From Candidatus Nanosynbacter sp. TM7-074 (GTDB taxonomy: Bacteria; Patescibacteriota; Saccharimonadia; Saccharimonadales; Saccharimonadaceae), in the NCBI RefSeq assembly GCF_041006295.1, contig NZ_CP158487.1, forward strand, positions 1 through 64,000: a DNA stretch of 64,000 nt, written 5' to 3'. The notes beneath the pieces were generated by a model. The model was not told where the DNA came from. It saw nothing but the letters and a program-made list of their open reading frames with translations, and did no database searches. Of this stretch, positions 53,007-60,952 are shown in pieces (position 1 is the first letter of the stretch; each line of letters opens with the position of its first letter). The translations under genes were made by a program, and so were the position numbers.

Positions 53007-53962
53007 GCGACGAAAATACGACAAAGCCGACAAATTTAAATGATGATGATTTTGATCCAACGCTTATAGACGAAGAAGAGTCAGAAGATTTGGATTCGTT
53101 GACGACTGGTCAATACTTGGATGACGTGTCAGATGACTCGGTGCGGTTGTATCTAAGGGAAATTGGTAAAATTCCGCTACTTAGCGCTGAAGAGGAAATG
53201 GCTTTGGCACGCCGGATTATTGAAGGGGATAAGAAGGCTAAAGATAAGATGGCTGAGGCAAATATGCGCCTAGTGGTGTCAATTGCCAAGCGATATTCGG
53301 GCCGTGGTTTGGACTTTTTGGATCTTATTCAAGAGGGAAATACTGGACTCTTGCGCGCGGTGGAGAAGTTTGATCCAGATAAGGGATTTAAGTTCTCAAC
53401 TTATGCGACTTGGTGGATTCGTCAGGCGATTACGCGGGCGATTGCTGACCAGGCGCGAACCATTCGTATTCCAGTTCACATGGTGGAAACTATCAATAAA
53501 TTGCTGCGCACGCAGCGACGGATGACACAGGAATTGAATCGTGAGCCGACCATTGACGAGCTGGCCAAAGAGCTGGACATGGAGCCAGAGAAAATCGAAT
53601 ACGTCATTAAGATCAAGCAAGATATTTCTTCTTTGGATGCTGGTGTGGGTCGTGACGGTGAGGATGATGACTCAGTGCTGCAAGATTTTATCGTTGATGA
53701 AGATACGGTTTCGCCAGAAGATTCAGCATCAAATCAATTATTGAAAGAGCAAGTTCAGGATATATTATCAAGCCTGAGTGACCGTGAGCAGAAAATTGTT
53801 CGAATGCGCTTTGGTCTGGATAATGGAAAAAACCACACTTTGGAAGAAGTTGGTCAGGAATTTGCCGTGACACGTGAACGTATTCGTCAAATTGAAGCTA
53901 AGGCGCTAGCAAAACTTCGCAAGCACAAAGATGCGAAAAAACTTTACGAGTACTTGGATTAA
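53003..53962 (+). CDS. rpoD: Primary sigma factor (RpoD/SigA)
   Basis: The 319-residue protein starts at a GTG overlapping the dnaG stop (GTGA). It has an acidic N-terminal 40 residues in place of a classical region 1.1, then region 1.2 ([17 protein letters not shown]), region 2 ([20 protein letters not shown] and [15 protein letters not shown]), region 3 and region 4 ([18 protein letters not shown]). Region 2.4 and 4.2 look like standard housekeeping sigma, in agreement with the TATAAT/TTGACA boxes seen in this window. dnaG-rpoD order is conserved in many bacteria. Confidence 0.96.
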   Translation: MSDENTTKPTNLNDDDFDPTLIDEEESEDLDSLTTGQYLDDVSDDSVRLYLREIGKIPLLSAEEEMALARRIIEGDKKAKDKMAEANMRLVVSIAKRYSGRGLDFLDLIQEGNTGLLRAVEKFDPDKGFKFSTYATWWIRQAITRAIADQARTIRIPVHMVETINKLLRTQRRMTQELNREPTIDELAKELDMEPEKIEYVIKIKQDISSLDAGVGRDGEDDDSVLQDFIVDEDTVSPEDSASNQLLKEQVQDILSSLSDREQKIVRMRFGLDNGKNHTLEEVGQEFAVTRERIRQIEAKALAKLRKHKDAKKLYEYLD

Positions 53963-54550
53963 TTAGCACTGCTCGGGTGATTTACAGAAATGGGCGTCGT
54001 GAGTTACGGCGTCTATTTTTTGGTGTAATTGATCGAGACTGCCGTCATTTATAACAAAGTAATCAGCGATGGCAATTGGTCCGCCTTTTTCCAGATTTTC
54101 AATTTCTGACCAATCACGCTGGTCAACTTCGTGTGGCTGCATTGGGCGTTCGGGGCGTTTTACCATACGTTGATAACGGAGGTGTTTTGGTGTAACAATA
54201 GCAATAACGACTACTTGCCCAGGAAATTCGTGCTTGAGGAATTTATATTCACTCCAAGTGTATAATCCGTCCAAGACGATTTTGTTTTGCCCAGCGTTAA
54301 TTAAGTCACGAACATTTTTTATAACGCGCTTAATTACAAAGTCTTTACCTTCGCGTTGGCGGATTTCTTCGCGGAATTTTTGTTGATTGTCCCAAGTTTT
54401 TTCAATTCCTGCCTCGTCCATGGCCTTATAAATAACGCCGCCAAAATAAACTTTTGGAAATCCTTTTTCTGTCAAATACTCGACGGCCGAACTCTTACCG
54501 CTACCCGCTAGTCCAACCAGGGCGATAATTCTTGCATGTGGTTGTGTCAT
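53963..54550 (-). CDS. P-loop kinase of the UPF0200/dephospho-CoA kinase-like type
   Basis: The 195-residue protein has VGLAGSGKSSAVEYL (Walker A, about 12-26), KIVLDGLYTWSEYKFLK and ERPMQPHEVDQRDWSEIENL. The layout resembles archaeal UPF0200 and dephospho-CoA/adenylate kinase-like proteins, a nucleotide or coenzyme A precursor kinase. The C-terminal DYFVINDGSLDQLHQKI is typical of that family. TAGAAT is six bases from the ATG. It starts where rpoD ends, with no gap (TAATTA). True substrate unknown. Confidence 0.75.
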   Translation of the reverse strand: MTQPHARIIALVGLAGSGKSSAVEYLTEKGFPKVYFGGVIYKAMDEAGIEKTWDNQQKFREEIRQREGKDFVIKRVIKNVRDLINAGQNKIVLDGLYTWSEYKFLKHEFPGQVVVIAIVTPKHLRYQRMVKRPERPMQPHEVDQRDWSEIENLEKGGPIAIADYFVINDGSLDQLHQKIDAVTHDAHFCKSPEQC

Positions 54551-54570
54551 AGACCAATTCTAGCAACTTG

Positions 54571-54599
54571 TTGACATTCTTCCAAATAAAGCGTATGTT
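54571..54599 (+). promoter_or_regulatory. Promoter before the 222-residue protein gene
   Basis: TTGACA (54571-54576), 17 bases, TATGTT (54594-54599). It lies downstream of the first possible in-frame start (54568), so 54613 is the supported one. Confidence 0.7.
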
Positions 54600-54612
54600 T
54601 AGGGTAAGTATT

Positions 54613-55281
54613 ATGGAAACAGTTCATAAAACTACTGAAGAGTCGCCTAAGGATCCATTTTCTGATCTTGATATTTGGGGTCGTTTAATAGAATATCGTA
54701 AAGAAGTTCAATGGGATAATATATTAGACCAAGTTGAGGAGCTGGAGTCGAAATTTAATCTTAATCCAGGTGGCAGTAAGGCGTGGGAAAGATTTGTTAA
54801 CGAACCGGTTATTGATCAGTATGGTCAGGTGTGGATGATTTGGAAGTCTGGAGATTGTTATCAGATGTATAAGATGCCAGACGATAAAGATGAGTTTGAT
54901 TATGTTTTTATAGATGATCTTGAAGTGACTCCCACCTTAGGTGAGCCGATCTATAAATTTTCTGTCGGATTTGATAATTTTGGTGATGCAGAAATCTTAA
55001 ATATACAGATGAGCGACAAGATAAATGAATACTGTCTCCTCTCCAACAACGAAAGGGATCGGTGGGAGACTTATAGGCGTTGGACGAAACACGATAATGA
55101 CTCCTACAGTGCTATGGAAGACCTTAGAAAAAACTATGAGAGATACGAGAAAATGCAGAGAAAACTGGGCAATGATTCTTTCGGTGCTGAAGAAAGGTTT
55201 GGGGAGATTTATGATAAGTATAGGAGAATACAACAAAAACTTGGCTCTGTGTCAATCGAAAATCTGATAATAGCGGCTTAA
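54613..55281 (+). CDS. Soluble protein of unknown function
   Basis: The start is the ATG 54613, placed after the promoter. The 222-residue product is acidic and lacks membrane segments. The first two-thirds has WGRLIEYRKEVQWDNILDQV and KAWERFVNEPVIDQYGQVWM, probably an alpha/beta fold; the last part is helical and charged (LRKNYERYEKMQRKLGNDSF). I find no known motif. Its stop is 16 bases from polA on the same strand. Confidence 0.6.
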   Translation: METVHKTTEESPKDPFSDLDIWGRLIEYRKEVQWDNILDQVEELESKFNLNPGGSKAWERFVNEPVIDQYGQVWMIWKSGDCYQMYKMPDDKDEFDYVFIDDLEVTPTLGEPIYKFSVGFDNFGDAEILNIQMSDKINEYCLLSNNERDRWETYRRWTKHDNDSYSAMEDLRKNYERYEKMQRKLGNDSFGAEERFGEIYDKYRRIQQKLGSVSIENLIIAA

Positions 55282-55285
55282 ATGC

Positions 55286-55291
55286 TACAAT
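55286..55291 (+). promoter_or_regulatory. -10 box of polA
   Basis: TACAAT six bases from the ATG at 55298; leaderless layout. Confidence 0.45.
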
Positions 55292-55297
55292 AGAAAT

Positions 55298-57832
55298 ATG
55301 AAGCGTCTAGTTGTTATTGACGGTAAGTCGGTGTTTTACCGCGGGTATTATGCCATGCCTGGATTGTCGATGGCGGACGGTACGCCGACCGGCGGGGTGT
55401 ATGGATTTGTGAGTTTGGCGATTGAGCTGATCAAGAAATTGGAGCCGGATTATGTGGCGGTGGCGTGGGATAAGCGCGGCACCAATATCCGTAAGCGGCG
55501 GGAACTGTATCCAGAGTACAAGGCGGGTCGTAAGCCAGCGCCTGATGATTTTTATCAGCAAATTCCGATTTTACACGAACTGCTGGATGCGTTCGGCTGG
55601 CCACTGTATGAGCTGGATGATTATGAGGCGGACGACATCATGGGCGCGTTTGCCAGGCAAGCGGAAGTGCGTGGCGTGCAGACGTGTCTACTGACGTCGG
55701 ATTTGGATGCGCTGCAATTGGTGTCGCCTCTCACCAAAGTGTATGCCATGAAAAATGGCCTGAGGAATATTGAGGAATTTACGGCGGAATATTTTGAACA
55801 AAAATATGGTATTCGGACGGATCAGTTTTTGGATTTGAAGGCGTTGAAGGGTGATGCGAGCGACAATTTGCCGGGCGTACCGGGCGTTGGTGAAAAGACG
55901 GCCGTGAAATTATTGCAAACATATGGCACGCTGGACGGGGTGTACGCGCATGTGGATGAGCAAAAAGGCGCTTTGCGGACAAAGCTTGAAGCGGGTCGCA
56001 GATCGGCGTATTTGACCAAGCAAGTGGCGGAAATTTGGACAGACGCACCGGTGGAACTGGACTGGGGGGTGGCCGATGTTAACGACTGTGACTTTGCGCG
56101 GGTGGCGGAGATTTTGCGGAAATTGGAGTTTCATTCGCTGATTGGGCGGCTGCCAAAGACAATGCAGGCGTCGGATGAGGTGGCGGAGACGGTGGAGTTG
56201 GAATTGCCACGCGTTGAAAATCTGCCAGCTGAGCCGCTGTTTGAGGCAGAAAATATTATCTATATTGATCCATCGGAACCGGATATGGTCTATATTAATT
56301 CCAAGCCTGGCGTGGCGTGGCGGGCCAAGATCAGTGAGGTTGGTCAACATGTTTGGCAGTTATTGGCGCAGGGCGTGGTGATCGCGGCGGACGTCAAGGG
56401 GCTGTATTATGCGCTGGATGCTCACGGTGTGACGGTGCGGTTTCATGAGGTCTGGGATGTTGGGCAGGCGGCGTTTTTGATCGATCCGCTGAGGCGCGAC
56501 CGTAGTTTAGCGGCACTGGCTGGCGATTTTTCTGAGGATAATTCGCCAGAGCGGCAGCTGGCACGATTACACCAAATATACCGCCAGCAGCAGGATTATA
56601 TGGCGGCGCATCAGCAGATTGCCCGGGTGCTTCGCGAGTTTGATTTTCCGGTGATTTGGCCGCTGTTTCAGATGGAAAAGCGTGGTATGAAGCTGGACAC
56701 GGTGCTGCTTGAGCGGATGGGCGAGGAGTTGAGGGCGGAGGTGGGTCAGCTTGAACAACAAATGTATGCGATGGCTGGGCGCGAGTTCAATGCCGCTAGT
56801 CCGGCGCAACTGTCTGAGGTGTTATTTACCAAATTACGGCTGCCAACGACCGGTATCAAAAAGGGTAAAACCGGCTATTCGACAGGGCAGAAAGAGCTGG
56901 ATAAACTGCGCGGCCGACACTCAATCATTGAGCTGATTGAGCGGTACCGGGAGCTGACTAAATTGATCAGCACCTACATTGAAGCGCTGCCAAAGTTGGT
57001 GGCTAGGGACGGGCGGATTCACACCACGTTTAATCAAGACGTCACCAGCACCGGGCGGCTAAGCAGCACAAATCCCAACTTGCAGAATATTCCGGTGCGC
57101 ACAGAACTGGGTCGGAAAATTCGCCAGGCGTTTGTGCCGAGTGAGGGCAAGGTCTTTGTTGGTGCCGATTATTCACAATTTGAGCTGCGGCTGGCGGCGG
57201 TGCTGGCGGGTGATGAGCAGCTGATTAACGATTTTAATAGCGATGTCGATATTCATACCAAGACGGCGGCCGAGACCTACGGCGTGCCGATGGATCAGGT
57301 GACGAAAGCACAGCGGCGGGCGGCTAAGGTGATCAATTTTGGGGTGCTGTACGGCATGAGCCCGCACGGCTTGGCGGCGGCCACCGGCATGACCTTTAAC
57401 GAGGCAAAACAGTTCATTGAACACTATTTTGCGGTGCGCCAGCCAATCCGCCAGTATCTGGATACAATTTTAGTTCAAGCGCGCGAACAGGGCTTTGTTG
57501 AGACCTATTTTGGCCGGCGGCGGCCAACGCCAGACGTTAAGTCGAGCAATTTTATGGTGCGTTCAGCGGCCGAGCGGGCAGCGATGAACATGCCGATTCA
57601 GGGTACGGAAGCGGATTTGATGAAGCTGGCGATGATTCGACTGGAGGACAAATTGGCTGGGCTGGCTGAACCGGTCCTGCAAGTTCACGACTCAATTTTA
57701 GTGGAGTGCCGAGCGGAAGACGCTGAGCGGGTCAGCGAAATAATGCGTGCGGAAATGGAAGGTATTTGTCCAGATCTGCCAATTAAATTAAAAGTTGACG
57801 TCGGCATGGGTGCTCATTGGGATGAAGTATAA
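55298..57832 (+). CDS. polA: DNA polymerase I
   Basis: PolA removes RNA primers and fills gaps. The 844-residue protein has a 5' nuclease domain (about 1-280, with DGKSVFYRGYYAM and KALKGDASDNLPGVPGVGEK), a middle domain (about 320-460) and a family A polymerase. Motif A is DYSQFELRLAAVLAGD, motif B RRAAKVINFGVLYGMS and motif C VHDSILVEC. The middle domain has IIYIDPSEPDMVYINS where a proofreading polymerase would show a DxE pair, so the 3'-5' exonuclease is probably inactive. The gene is clearly more G/C-rich than its neighbours. Confidence 0.95.
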   Translation: MKRLVVIDGKSVFYRGYYAMPGLSMADGTPTGGVYGFVSLAIELIKKLEPDYVAVAWDKRGTNIRKRRELYPEYKAGRKPAPDDFYQQIPILHELLDAFGWPLYELDDYEADDIMGAFARQAEVRGVQTCLLTSDLDALQLVSPLTKVYAMKNGLRNIEEFTAEYFEQKYGIRTDQFLDLKALKGDASDNLPGVPGVGEKTAVKLLQTYGTLDGVYAHVDEQKGALRTKLEAGRRSAYLTKQVAEIWTDAPVELDWGVADVNDCDFARVAEILRKLEFHSLIGRLPKTMQASDEVAETVELELPRVENLPAEPLFEAENIIYIDPSEPDMVYINSKPGVAWRAKISEVGQHVWQLLAQGVVIAADVKGLYYALDAHGVTVRFHEVWDVGQAAFLIDPLRRDRSLAALAGDFSEDNSPERQLARLHQIYRQQQDYMAAHQQIARVLREFDFPVIWPLFQMEKRGMKLDTVLLERMGEELRAEVGQLEQQMYAMAGREFNAASPAQLSEVLFTKLRLPTTGIKKGKTGYSTGQKELDKLRGRHSIIELIERYRELTKLISTYIEALPKLVARDGRIHTTFNQDVTSTGRLSSTNPNLQNIPVRTELGRKIRQAFVPSEGKVFVGADYSQFELRLAAVLAGDEQLINDFNSDVDIHTKTAAETYGVPMDQVTKAQRRAAKVINFGVLYGMSPHGLAAATGMTFNEAKQFIEHYFAVRQPIRQYLDTILVQAREQGFVETYFGRRRPTPDVKSSNFMVRSAAERAAMNMPIQGTEADLMKLAMIRLEDKLAGLAEPVLQVHDSILVECRAEDAERVSEIMRAEMEGICPDLPIKLKVDVGMGAHWDEV

Positions 57833-57841
57833 AAAATATGG

Positions 57842-57847
57842 TATAAT
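57842..57847 (+). promoter_or_regulatory. -10 box before the 214-residue membrane protein gene
   Basis: TATAAT six bases from the ATG at 57854. Confidence 0.5.
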
Positions 57848-57853
57848 TACGCC

Positions 57854-58498
57854 ATGAAATACACCCAGCGACGCAATTCATTTTCTCGATTTGTACCAAT
57901 CTTGCTAGTTATTGTCATTACTATTGTGGCAGTGGCGGCGGTTATTGCAATTGGTCGAGCTTTATTTGGTAAAAATGATTCAGGACAAACAGATCAGAAT
58001 GTTAACACGGGTCAAGTTGCGCTGCTGTCAACAGAGGAAGGCAGGGCGGTGCGGTTAACAGTTCGTGGCCCAATTGTAGCTAATGAGAATTTTCGATCGT
58101 ATAGCGTTATTATCTCGCCAAGTTCTCGTGATATGACAACGTACGAAGGTTATCTGGATAAAGAAATTAATCAGAAAAAATTAGACAACAATATGAAGGC
58201 TTATACGGAGTTGGTCTATGCGCTTGATAAGCGGAAAATGATGAACGGTACGCAACTTACTGAGCAGCAAAACGATTTACGTGGTATCTGTGCTAGTGGC
58301 AAAGTGTATAAATTTGAGACACTGAAGGATAATTCAGTCGTGAAGAGTTTATGGACATCGGATTGTAGTGGTTCTAAGGGTTCGGCTCAGGCAAATGTTA
58401 ATGAAATCTTAGATATGTTTTTGAAGCAAATTCCTGATGGTAAGAAGATGGCGGCTGGTATTGGCCTGAGTCAGGAAGAGGCTCTGTTTAAGTTATAG
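57854..58498 (+). CDS. Membrane-anchored protein of unknown function
   Basis: The 214-residue protein has a basic N-terminus and one membrane helix (about 13-38, LLVIVITIVAVAAVIAIG), a Gln/Asn-rich linker (about 43-53) and an exterior alpha/beta domain of about 150 residues with VRLTVRGPIVANENFRSYSV and two Cys that could form a disulfide (about 155 and 176). Nothing recognisable. It sits between polA and mutM on the same strand. Confidence 0.6.
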   Translation: MKYTQRRNSFSRFVPILLVIVITIVAVAAVIAIGRALFGKNDSGQTDQNVNTGQVALLSTEEGRAVRLTVRGPIVANENFRSYSVIISPSSRDMTTYEGYLDKEINQKKLDNNMKAYTELVYALDKRKMMNGTQLTEQQNDLRGICASGKVYKFETLKDNSVVKSLWTSDCSGSKGSAQANVNEILDMFLKQIPDGKKMAAGIGLSQEEALFKL

Positions 58499-58507
58499 GA
58501 TTGATAT

Positions 58508-59476
58508 ATGCCGGAACTACCTGAAGTTGAGACAGTGCGCCGCGGTTTGGCAGATTTACTACCTGGCCAATCTATAGTGCGAGCAAAAGTCTTTGACTCG
58601 CCTAAGAGTTTTCCAAATTCGCCTGCTGACGTTGAGCATTTTTTACACGGTGCGCGTGTAAAGGCGGTGCGGCGGCGAGCAAAAGTATTAATGATTGATT
58701 TAGACACTAACTACTCACTGGTGATTCATTTGAAGATGACAGGGCAACTTATTTTTCGTCAAGACTCTCGTCGTATTGCTCGGATATCCTCAAAAATATC
58801 TCGGGACCCACGTAAAGTTGCCCAAGATTTTTCTGCGGATACCACTCGCAATATTGGAGAGTTTGCTGGTGGTCATCCAAATGATAGTCTAATTGGCGAG
58901 TTGCCCGATCGATCGACACGAGTGCAGATTGATTTTATGGACGGGTCGCGACTATTTTTTAACGATCAGCGCAAATTTGGTTGGATGAAACTGCTGCCGA
59001 CTGACGAGATAAAGAATCTGCCATTTATGAAAAAAGTGGGGCCGGAACCGCTTGATCCACAGACTCGTGCTGAAGATTTTATTAAGCGGATTCGTCGTCG
59101 CCAAAACTCAATGATTAAGCCGGCATTTCTTGATCAGGCGGTAATTGCTGGGGTGGGTAATATTTACGCCGATGAGGCTTTGTGGGCGGCAAAAATTCAC
59201 CCTCAAACTCGAGTGAGAAATATTGGTGATGAGAAGCTGGCAACTTTATTTAACGAGCTACGCCAGATTTTGCAATTAAGCATTGATCAGGGTGGTTCAA
59301 CGGATAAGAATTATGTTGATGCCGAAGGTCGGAAGGGTAATTATCTGACGTTTGCTCATGTATTTCGTCGGGAAGGTCAGCCGTGCCACCTTCATCCTGA
59401 CCAGGAAATTGTGAAATTAAAAGTTTCTGGCCGTGGGACACATGTTTGTCCGGTGTGTCAGGTAGAGGCAGAATGA
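58508..59476 (+). CDS. mutM: Formamidopyrimidine-DNA glycosylase with insertion
   Basis: MutM removes 8-oxoguanine and related lesions. It begins MPELPEVETVRRGL, with the catalytic Pro2, and has the HLKMTGQL helix-two-turn site. It is 322 residues, about 50 more than E. coli Fpg; the extra part is about residues 85-120 (DSRRIARISSKISRDPRKVA onwards). The C-terminal finger reads CHLH then HVCPVC, so one of the four ligands is His. AGGA lies before the ATG. holA starts inside its stop (ATGA). Confidence 0.94.
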   Translation: MPELPEVETVRRGLADLLPGQSIVRAKVFDSPKSFPNSPADVEHFLHGARVKAVRRRAKVLMIDLDTNYSLVIHLKMTGQLIFRQDSRRIARISSKISRDPRKVAQDFSADTTRNIGEFAGGHPNDSLIGELPDRSTRVQIDFMDGSRLFFNDQRKFGWMKLLPTDEIKNLPFMKKVGPEPLDPQTRAEDFIKRIRRRQNSMIKPAFLDQAVIAGVGNIYADEALWAAKIHPQTRVRNIGDEKLATLFNELRQILQLSIDQGGSTDKNYVDAEGRKGNYLTFAHVFRREGQPCHLHPDQEIVKLKVSGRGTHVCPVCQVEAE

Positions 59477-60372
59477 TCTATCTTTTTTATGGTGAAAATG
59501 AGTTTGAAAAGCGAGCAGCGCTAACGGAGCTGATTGGCGGTGAGAATGTGGAGCGTCACGATGGTGAGAGTCTGTCGCTAAATAGTATGCAGGAAATAGC
59601 AATTGGTCAAACATTATTTATGGATTCCTCAAGATATTTGATTTCGAGATTAAGTGAAAATAATGAGGTATGGTCGCAACTACCAGATATGAAGTTTGAC
59701 GAAAATAGGACAATTATTCTGGTAGAAGATAAAATTGATAAGCGAACAAAGACTTACAAATGGCTTCAAAAAAATGCTCAGGTTCGAGAGTTTTTGCCGT
59801 TAAGCGAGCGCCAAAAGCCGCAACTTTTAAAGTGGTGCCAGGCAGAGGCAAAAAATCGTGGATATGATTTAACGAACCAGCAGGCAGAGGTAATTGTTGG
59901 CCGCTTAGGGTTTGATCAGTTACGATTGAGCAATTTTCTGGACCAGCTAGCGTTAGCGGAGAACGTTACAGATGAATTGATTGATGATTTTATTCCGCTG
60001 GCGCGATCAGAAAACGTATTTGATTTGTTCGTTTCGGCGTTAGCGGGAGACCGTGATAAGGTTCACGCCATAATTGGCTATCTGGAGTCGGAAAGTGGCA
60101 TTGATGGTGCTTATCAGACGATGGGATTATTAGCCTCTCAGTCAACCAATTTAACGGCATTAATTTTAGCGGATGGTGATAGTGGTGCGGTGGCATCAGA
60201 TTTTTCTGTTAATCCGTATGTTTTACGGCGATTGGCCTCATTGTCAAAAGGTATTGATAAAAAGCGGTTGAGGCGAATTAACGAGGCTTTATTTAGGGCT
60301 GATTTACAGATGAAAACAACCTCGGTCAATCCGTGGCTTCTTATAGAGGTGGCTTTGGCTGACATCGGCTAG
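59473..60372 (+). CDS. holA: DNA polymerase III delta subunit
   Basis: HolA opens the beta clamp inside the clamp loader. The start ATG overlaps the mutM stop (ATGA). The 299-residue protein opens IYLFYGENEFEKRAALTELI and has EDKIDKRTKTYKWLQKNAQV, LRLSNFLDQLAL and a helical C-terminus ending NPWLLIEVALADIG, which matches the delta subunit. Walker motifs are absent, as expected. It partners dnaN and gamma/tau, the latter not in the window. Confidence 0.88.
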   Translation: MIYLFYGENEFEKRAALTELIGGENVERHDGESLSLNSMQEIAIGQTLFMDSSRYLISRLSENNEVWSQLPDMKFDENRTIILVEDKIDKRTKTYKWLQKNAQVREFLPLSERQKPQLLKWCQAEAKNRGYDLTNQQAEVIVGRLGFDQLRLSNFLDQLALAENVTDELIDDFIPLARSENVFDLFVSALAGDRDKVHAIIGYLESESGIDGAYQTMGLLASQSTNLTALILADGDSGAVASDFSVNPYVLRRLASLSKGIDKKRLRRINEALFRADLQMKTTSVNPWLLIEVALADIG

Positions 60373-60379
60373 CATAAAA

Positions 60380-60403
60380 ACACCCCAGACAGGCTGGAGT
60401 GTT
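60380..60403 (-). terminator. Terminator between holA and rpsT
   Basis: ACACcCCAG, five-base loop, CTGGaGTGT with one mismatch. The T run is on the minus strand, so it mainly ends rpsT. Confidence 0.7.
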
Positions 60404-60424
60404 ATAAGAAAAATAACTAATGAA

Positions 60425-60793
60425 TTACTTTTCAGTTTTCTTAGTAGCTGGCTTCTTTGCTGGAGCCTTTTTAGCTGTAGTTTTCTTAGCGGCTGCTGGT
60501 TTTTTAGTTGTAGCTGGCTTGGTTGCTGGCTTTTTGGCAGCTTCTAAAGTAACGCCTGCTTTTTTAGCAATTTTACTCAACGCGCTTTTTCGGCGAGCAG
60601 CAGTATTCTTTTTAATCAGGCCCTTTTTAACAGCGGTGTCGATTTCACTTTGAGCTGCAGAAAGCGTCTTGGCGCTTGGGGTTGCAGAGAAAGCTTTAAC
60701 GGCAGTTTTGATATCTTTTTTAATGCCGATATTGCGTTCACGGCGTTTTAGAGTTTGTTTAGCGCGCTTGATGGCGGATTTGATTATTGGCAT
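60425..60793 (-). CDS. rpsT: 30S ribosomal protein S20 with a basic C-terminal tail
   Basis: S20 binds the 16S rRNA 5' domain early in assembly. Residues 1-85 are normal S20 (IKSAIKRAKQTLKRRERN and AARRKSALSKIAKKAG). Residues 86-122 add a Lys/Ala/Pro/Thr tail, as in AKKPATKPATTKKPAAAKK, like histone H1 or bacterial AlgP-type tails. The tail may bind RNA or DNA nonspecifically. AAAGGAGT lies before the ATG. Confidence 0.94.
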   Translation of the reverse strand: MPIIKSAIKRAKQTLKRRERNIGIKKDIKTAVKAFSATPSAKTLSAAQSEIDTAVKKGLIKKNTAARRKSALSKIAKKAGVTLEAAKKPATKPATTKKPAAAKKTTAKKAPAKKPATKKTEK

Positions 60794-60952
60794 GTTACTC
60801 CTTTACCTCTATAGATTTGTATCGCTAATCAGGAAGAATTATACAGAAAACAGTCCAAATTGTAAAGAGGCGGTACAGATATTGACTTTATGGTAGTGCT
60901 TATGGTATAGTGATGCCAAGCGTAATTACAAAAAACAAACATAGGAAAAGTC

